Of a DNA stretch of 64,000 nt, positions 59,402 through 64,000 are shown in pieces. The translations under genes were made by a program, and so were the position numbers. This stretch comes from Hamadaea flava (lineage in GTDB: Bacteria; Actinomycetota; Actinomycetes; Mycobacteriales; Micromonosporaceae), in contig NZ_JAMZDZ010000001.1 of NCBI RefSeq assembly GCF_024172085.1, positions 5,890,001-5,954,000 of the forward strand, given 5' to 3'. Numbering within the stretch: the first letter of the stretch is position 1; each line of letters starts with the position of its first letter. The notes below the pieces were generated by a model that made no database searches, was not told the origin of the DNA, and saw nothing but the letters and a program-made list of their open reading frames with translations.

Positions 59402-59458
59402 TGGATCAGGGTTCCTGGCCGAATCTTGACCCAAGATTCGACCTGGAACCCTGATCCA
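59402..59458 (-). terminator. GATCA-type palindrome after the LLM oxidoreductase gene
   Basis: 27-bp arms with two mismatches (TGGATCAGGGTTCC... at 59402-59428 with 59432-59458) and a 3-base loop. It shares TGGATCAGGGTT with the palindrome at 37238 in part (GATCAGGGTT). Confidence 0.8.
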
Positions 59459-59497
59459 ACGGTTACGGCCAGGTCGGCGACCGCCGGATCGGGTCGG

Positions 59498-60373
59498 CTA
59501 CGGCCGGGTCAGGTCGAGGCGCGGGGCGACGAGTTCGGCGAACTGCTCGGTGAACTCGACCGGGTGCCGGTCGGGCATCACCTGGATCTCGGTCGCGCCC
59601 AGGTCGGCGTACGCCGCCGCCTCGGCGACGAAGGCGTCCACGTCGGCCAGTGGCGCCCGGGTCATCAGGACGGTCTTGGCGATCGCGTCGTAGTCCCGGC
59701 CTTCGGCGTCGCAGTGCCGCCGCAGCACGTCGAACTTGTGCGCGACCGCGTCCGGGCCGACCCCGAAGATGTTGCAGGCGTCGGCGTACCGGGCGGCGAG
59801 GCGCAGCGTCTTCTGCTCGCCGCCGCCGCCGATCAGGATCGGCGGATGCGGCCGCCGCAGCGGCGCCGGTACGCACAGCGTCTCGGCGAGCTGGTAGTGC
59901 TTGCCTTCGAACGGGCCGTCGTCGTCGCTCCAGAACTGGAGGCAGATCCGCAGGGTCTCCTCCAGCCGCTCGAACCGCTCGGCGACCGGCACCACCGGTA
60001 CGCCCAGCGCCGCCTGCTCGCGCTCGTACCAGGAAGCGCCCAGCCCGAGCCGGGCCCGCCCGCCGGAGAGCACGTCCAGCGTCGTCACGATCTTCGCGAG
60101 GACCCCGGGATTGCGGTACATGACACCGGTGACCAGCAGGCCGAGGGTCATGCGCTCGGTGATCGCGGCGAGATAGCCGAGCGTCGTGTAGCCCTCGAGC
60201 ATCGGCTCCCCGGCCGTGCTGGTCGCCGTCTGCATCTGGAAGAAGTGATCCATCACCGTGAACGACGAGAACCCGGCCTCCTCGGCCAGCCGGGCGGTCT
60301 GCGCCAGGGTGGGCGCGATCGCCTCCGGTTCGGCCGGGACGGAGTAGTTCCAGTAGTGAAGGCCGAGCCTCAT
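59498..60373 (-). CDS. LLM-class (F420-type) oxidoreductase
   Basis: 291 residues from ATG 60373 (MRLGLHYWNYSVP); GTG 60388 is an alternative. The luciferase-like TIM barrel is clear: LAEEAGFSSFTVMDHFFQ, LLVTGVMYRNPGVLAKIVTTLD (in parts), LSGGRARLGLGASWYEREQ, RPHPPILIGGGGEQKTLRLAARYAD (in parts) and ERFERLEETLRI. Proteins of this type in actinobacteria generally use coenzyme F420. Substrate unknown. It lies 20 bp after the proline-rich membrane gene on the same strand. Confidence 0.95.
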   Translation of the reverse strand: MRLGLHYWNYSVPAEPEAIAPTLAQTARLAEEAGFSSFTVMDHFFQMQTATSTAGEPMLEGYTTLGYLAAITERMTLGLLVTGVMYRNPGVLAKIVTTLDVLSGGRARLGLGASWYEREQAALGVPVVPVAERFERLEETLRICLQFWSDDDGPFEGKHYQLAETLCVPAPLRRPHPPILIGGGGEQKTLRLAARYADACNIFGVGPDAVAHKFDVLRRHCDAEGRDYDAIAKTVLMTRAPLADVDAFVAEAAAYADLGATEIQVMPDRHPVEFTEQFAELVAPRLDLTRP

Positions 60374-60392
60374 CGTGTCACCTGCCACTTCG

Positions 60393-61244
60393 CTAGTACT
60401 GCATCACGCAGTACACGACGGTCGGATGGGTGAACCGGTACCACCGGTTCCACTTGTAGTTTTTCGTACACCGGTCGCCGTTGGAGGCACCCGGCACGAT
60501 GTCGATGACGTGAACAGTGCCTTTCGCTTTGCACTTCGACGCCGCGACCACCCAGCCGGACCCCTTGGGGAACTTGTAGCAGTAGGTCTCGACGAGGTAG
60601 AGCGCCAGGCAGAGCCGGTAACCCTCGACCGTGATGTACGGCGACTGCGGGTCGGTGCAGGTGCCCTGCGAGTAGTCGGTGGACAGCACCTTGTAGGTGC
60701 CCCGGCTGCCGTTGCAGTTGCCGATCCCGAGGAAGCTGCCCGACTCGTCGACGGAGATGCAGTCGCCGACGTCGACCGGCGACGGCGGGGGAGCGGCTTC
60801 GGTCGTCTCCACTACGGTGGGCGGCGAGTACGAGTCGGACGGATACGGGTAGCTCGACTCGTACGACGGCGAGGTCGAGGAGTGGGAGACCGGTTCGCTC
60901 TTGTCCCGCAAAAGGAACCAGCCGCCGACGCCGACGCAGCCGCCGATGAGGCAGAGCGCGAGGATGCCGCCGACGATGCCGAAGACCAGGCCCGTCTTGC
61001 CCTTCTTGGGCGGTGGGGCCGGCGGGCCGATCGGGGCGCCGGGCGGCACCGGCGGACCCAGCGGCGGAACGGGCGCACCCGTGCTGAGCGTGGGATATGC
61101 GGCAGTCGGATCCGTGCCCGGCGGGTTCATGGGGGAACCCGGATACGCCGCCGACGGCGGCTGCTGATAGCCGGGCTGGTTCCACTCCGGAGGCTGGTTC
61201 CACTCCGGATAGCCAGGCTGATTCGGCGGAGGGGGTGTGGTCAC
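60393..61244 (-). CDS. proline-rich single-span membrane protein
   Basis: About 283 residues from GTG 61244 (MTTPPPPNQPGYPE); a start at 61271 is possible. The first ~85 residues are Pro/Gly-rich and cytoplasmic (PPGAPIGPPAPPPKKGK). One membrane span at about 90-112 (GLVFGIVGGILALCLIGGCVG) is followed by a Ser/Thr/Tyr stalk and a C-terminal outer domain with several Cys (VGDCISVDESGSFLGIGNCN, GTCTDPQSP, ETYCYKFPKG, KCKAKG, RCTKNY), probably disulphide-linked. Such DUF4190-like or LppU-like proteins are common in mycelial actinobacteria; function unknown. Confidence 0.85.
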   Translation of the reverse strand: MTTPPPPNQPGYPEWNQPPEWNQPGYQQPPSAAYPGSPMNPPGTDPTAAYPTLSTGAPVPPLGPPVPPGAPIGPPAPPPKKGKTGLVFGIVGGILALCLIGGCVGVGGWFLLRDKSEPVSHSSTSPSYESSYPYPSDSYSPPTVVETTEAAPPPSPVDVGDCISVDESGSFLGIGNCNGSRGTYKVLSTDYSQGTCTDPQSPYITVEGYRLCLALYLVETYCYKFPKGSGWVVAASKCKAKGTVHVIDIVPGASNGDRCTKNYKWNRWYRFTHPTVVYCVMQY

Positions 61245-61346
61245 CCGCCGAGTGTCACACAGGTGATCCACAGCTCGCCAACCGCCGGAGGGCGGGGCAA
61301 CCGTCTGGCCGCCCCGCCCTCGTTCATCTATCGGTTACGCGACTGA

Positions 61347-63248
61347 TCACGTGACACAGGGGTTGCCGCTGGGGTGCAGCGCCGTGCCGTGGACGTCGGC
61401 CGTCGACTCGGCGAGGACCACGTCGGTCAGCAGCGTGTCGAGCACGACCGCCTGCTGCGTGATGCTGGTGCCGGTGGTCGTCGTGCCGTTGAGCTTCAGC
61501 GATCCGACGACGAGCGGGATCGTCAGCGGAGCGCTGCCGACCGTCACCGTGACGCCGTTGATCTTCAGTGAGGCGATCGACGATGAGCCCGAGTAGGTCG
61601 GCACGAGGCCGCTCGGCCCGGCGGTACAGGTCACCGAGGCCGACGACTGGATGACGCCCAGCTCGATGGTGACCAGACCACCCACGGTGATCTTCGTGGA
61701 CTCGATCTTCGCGGTGGACGCGGCCTTGTCACCGAGCACCGGGACGATGTTCTGGTTGTTCGGCGACAGGTCGGTGGTCGCGGTGATCACCTTGGCGTCG
61801 ACGTTCACCAGACCGGAGGTCAGCTTGACGCTGGCCACGGTGTCGCTGTCGGCCGCACACGGCAGGTCCGCCGGGTTGGCCTTGCCGGCCTTGAGGCCGG
61901 CCAGGTTCAGCGCGGTCCCCGAGCAGGAGAACACGCCGTTGCGGTCCTGGTCGACGATCGTGCCGACGCCGGTCGGGTCGATCAGCGCCGCCCCGGTCGG
62001 AGCGGACAGCGTCACCGTGAAGGTCTCATTGTTCTCGTCGATCGTGTCGTTGACGATCGGGACCGTGACCTGCTTACTGGTCTGCCCGGCGGCGAAGGAG
62101 ACGACACCGCTGGTGGCGGCGTAGTCGGCCGGGGCCGTCGCCGTCCCGTTGCTGGTGGCGAAGCTCGCGCTCACGGGGAACGGAGCCGGAGCCGACAGCG
62201 ACACGGTGAAGGTGGCGTTCCCCGCGTTCTCGTTGACGGAGACGTCGTTGATGCTCAGGCCCGGCACCACGACCGTCAGGTTCTGCACGAAGCCGCGGCT
62301 CGTGCCGTCGATGAGGAAGTCCACCGCACAGTGGTGCGTACCGGCGGCGGCGTTGGCCGCCACGTTCACCGTTTCGGTGAAGTGCGCGTCGGCACCGCTG
62401 GTCACGACCTCGCTGCCCGGGTTGAAGGACAGCGACAGCGGCGGGCCGCAGCCGAACGGCGTCGGGGTAACGGTCACCTTGATCGCCTGGATGCCGGCGA
62501 GGATGGCTTCCGAGACCTGGTCCGACGGCACGTTGTTGAGCAGTACGCCGCCGGTCGCGTTCACGATGTCGGTGAACTGGCCACTGACATCGAGGTTGCC
62601 CACGTTCACCGCGACGACCCGGACGTTCGCCGCCTGCAGCGCCGAGATCGTCTGGGCGAGCGAGTGGCCGTTGCTCGGGTCCTGCGACGGCGCGTCACCG
62701 AAGATGACGATGATGCGCGTGCCGTCCGGCCGGAACGTGACCGCCCCGGTGGACAGCTCGTATAGGGCGTTCAGGTCCGCCTCCGGGAGGTCGCAGCCAC
62801 CGCCGGCGCTCCAGAGGTTGATCCCGGCCTGCACGGCCGCCGCGTCCGAGGTGATCGCCTGATCCACCTTGAACGGCACCGCGTCGCAGTTGAAGTCCTT
62901 GTACTCCGCGACGCCGAACTGTGCGGTCGGCTGGGCCGAGCTGATCGTCGAGAGCACGCCGGCGGCGTTGGTGCGGACGTCGCCGATGGCGGCGCCCATG
63001 CTGCCGGTGGTGTCGGCCAAGAAGACGATGTCCGGCTTGGGCGGCACCGTCGGCGTGTGGACGGTCTTGACGATGTCCGCCGTGCCGCCGGGCGGCAGGG
63101 TCAGTGTGACGTTCGCAGGTTCGACTCCGGGTTCGGTCGCCGCGGCCGGGGTGGTCGCGAAGCTGAGGCCGGAGGCGAAGGTCGCCAGCGCAGCGAGTGC
63201 GATACCCGTACGCAGACGTCCGGACCGCCGTCGGTCGGTCAGGAACAT
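61347..63248 (-). CDS. secreted VWA-domain protein with Calx-beta repeat
   Basis: 633 residues from ATG with GAAAGGAGCGACC upstream. The signal peptide ends near 37. The VWA domain (about 73-260) has MIDAS residues D79xTGS83 in FLADTTGSMG and later GDAPSQDPSN. A beta domain follows, then a Calx-beta module at about 335-440 (SINDVSVNENAGNATFTVSLS, in parts, and DTIDENNETFTVTLSAP) that binds calcium. The C-terminal ~190 residues (SCSGTALNLAGL, PCAADSDTVASVKL, ITATTDLSP, SGNPCVT) look like a choice-of-anchor P-type surface domain. The role is probably adhesion or surface structure. Confidence 0.9.
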   Translation of the reverse strand: MFLTDRRRSGRLRTGIALAALATFASGLSFATTPAAATEPGVEPANVTLTLPPGGTADIVKTVHTPTVPPKPDIVFLADTTGSMGAAIGDVRTNAAGVLSTISSAQPTAQFGVAEYKDFNCDAVPFKVDQAITSDAAAVQAGINLWSAGGGCDLPEADLNALYELSTGAVTFRPDGTRIIVIFGDAPSQDPSNGHSLAQTISALQAANVRVVAVNVGNLDVSGQFTDIVNATGGVLLNNVPSDQVSEAILAGIQAIKVTVTPTPFGCGPPLSLSFNPGSEVVTSGADAHFTETVNVAANAAAGTHHCAVDFLIDGTSRGFVQNLTVVVPGLSINDVSVNENAGNATFTVSLSAPAPFPVSASFATSNGTATAPADYAATSGVVSFAAGQTSKQVTVPIVNDTIDENNETFTVTLSAPTGAALIDPTGVGTIVDQDRNGVFSCSGTALNLAGLKAGKANPADLPCAADSDTVASVKLTSGLVNVDAKVITATTDLSPNNQNIVPVLGDKAASTAKIESTKITVGGLVTIELGVIQSSASVTCTAGPSGLVPTYSGSSSIASLKINGVTVTVGSAPLTIPLVVGSLKLNGTTTTGTSITQQAVVLDTLLTDVVLAESTADVHGTALHPSGNPCVT

Positions 63249-63650
63249 GGTCGCTCCTTTCGCGGGCAGCCGTCATCGGCATCGCCATTCGAATCGCCGT
63301 GACGATCCCGATGCGACGGCCAGTGGGGTTGGATGACCACAGTCAAGTAAATGAATTAAGTGCCATCAACTCTTGACTATCCTCAATGGCTGTGCCGATT
63401 GATCTCCGTACGCTCGAGGACCGTCCCCAGTGGAGCGGATTGGACGGTGAATGGGTACCCGATCGGCCGATCCGACCGGAGTGGCTATCCCGGTCCCGTG
63501 CCCTGTCACGTGAGAATCCCACGCGATTCATGTCCCTCTGTCGGTACTCCGACAATGCCGTGTCTATTGTGGTCCAACCCCGGTTAGTCGGGACCCAGTG
63601 GTCCGGACTGCCGGGGTCGGGCTCAGCGGCCCGGGCTCAGCGGCCCGGAC
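63249..63650. other. intergenic region with tandem 13-mers
   Basis: About 400 bp, lower in GC than its surroundings. A forward frame from 63386 (92 codons) has no ribosome site or recognisable product, so I do not call it. Near 63619-63655 a 13-mer related to GCTCAGCGGCCCG is repeated about 2.6 times. It probably contains the promoter of the VWA gene. Confidence 0.5.
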
Positions 63651-64000
63651 TCAGCGGTCGGTGACGATTCCCTCGGCGCGTACGCCGGGATCGGCGGCGA
63701 GCCGCAGCCGATAGGTCGTGCCGGCGCGCAGCCCGGTCCAGCACCAGACGTGCCACCCGCCGTCGCCCGGCCAGGCCGCCTCGATCGGGTCGTACCCCGT
63801 GCCCTCGACGGCGACGGTCGCCGGTCCTGAAGTGCTGAGCAGGGCGCAGGCCCGGCCGGTGGCGGTCACGAAGGCGGCTGTGTCGGCGGCGTACGCGACC
63901 GGCAGTGCTCGCACGTCGGCCGGGGTTCCGGCGTCGACCGGCCGGTTCAGCGGCTCGATGGCGGTCAGGGCGACGGCGGTGGCCCGGCCCGCCGCGCGCG
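63651..64000 (-). CDS. hypothetical protein, start beyond the right edge
   Basis: The minus-strand frame is open from base 64000 to TGA at 63651-63653, giving the last ~115 residues. It reads AVALTAIEPLNRPVDAGTPA, then VRALPVAYAADTAAFVTATG, GDGGWHVWCWTGLRAGTTYRL and RLAADPGVRAEGIVTDR. A single beta-domain with a Trp-rich turn ends the protein, perhaps a fibronectin- or Ig-like end module. No family is recognised. Confidence 0.65.
   Translation of the reverse strand, partial: RAAGRATAVALTAIEPLNRPVDAGTPADVRALPVAYAADTAAFVTATGRACALLSTSGPATVAVEGTGYDPIEAAWPGDGGWHVWCWTGLRAGTTYRLRLAADPGVRAEGIVTDR

Noticed and set aside
63386-63664. 92-codon forward frame near the right edge
   Set aside because: No ribosome site, unusual composition, and it runs through a tandem repeat into the convergent gene's end.

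Overview
The window is high-GC DNA from a mycelial actinobacterium. The family Micromonosporaceae is my best guess. The grounds are a CebR-type operator in front of a CBM2-GH5 cellulase, DUF3352 and ALF-repeat proteins, LLM (F420-type) oxidoreductases, and many secreted proteins with actinobacterial SH3, FG-GAP and choice-of-anchor style domains. No rRNA, CRISPR array or replication origin was seen. One tRNA (Lys, anticodon CUU) is present.

Positions 1-32 kb look like an accessory island. At its right edge (30.7-32.3 kb) a tyrosine recombinase lies beside the 3' end of the tRNA-Lys gene, which is the usual layout of an element integrated in a tRNA. Positions 1-11.8 kb are a polymorphic-toxin locus in decay. 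They hold the 3' part of an RHS protein ending in a GIY-YIG (URI) nuclease tip with an Imm26-type immunity gene, a displaced GH-E/HNH toxin tip coupled to a SUFU immunity gene, a frameshifted Imm1 gene and a HINT-domain scrap. An IS6-family element without target duplication cuts the 3' end of a WD-repeat gene, and a frameshifted SDR gene closes the stretch. Positions 11.8-16.7 kb carry a cell-wall module: a secreted trypsin-like protease, a membrane-anchored HTH regulator, a lytic transglycosylase-like protein and a CHAP hydrolase. All four carry a related SH3-like domain. The protease and transglycosylase share an identical 404-bp 5' segment in inverted orientation around the regulator gene, so the middle could flip by homologous recombination. 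Positions 16.7-18 kb are a patchwork of transposase, recombinase and hydrolase scraps. Then follow an FG-GAP protein whose trypsin-like domain has lost its catalytic His and Ser (18.4-20.9 kb), a large ALF-repeat toxin with an unrecognised C-terminal tip and no evident immunity gene (21.8-25.7 kb), an IS5 scrap, and a two-gene beta-propeller operon (26.8-29.7 kb).

Positions 32.4-64 kb look like ordinary chromosome. They contain nitroreductase, a MarR-GNAT fusion divergent from a MacB-like efflux operon (lipoprotein adaptor, ATPase, permease), a DUF3352 protein, LysR divergent from a membrane protein, VOC plus MFS divergent from an N-terminal-HTH LuxR/NTPase regulator, and an ArsR-SRPBCC pair with a perfect operator. 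Further right are a DUF1906-golvesin secreted protein, a nickel/cobalt NicO exporter with a secreted partner, a 1656-residue metallophosphoesterase with chitin-binding repeats, a sugar-binding-protein-like GGDEF-EAL protein, the cellulase, an LLM oxidoreductase, a proline-rich membrane protein, a VWA/Calx-beta protein, and a gene cut by the right edge.

Many gene ends in the right half are closed by long near-perfect palindromes, and five of these carry GATCA in the outer half of the stem. Several regulators have clear self-operators, and two (MarR-GNAT and ArsR) appear to be read from leaderless mRNAs.
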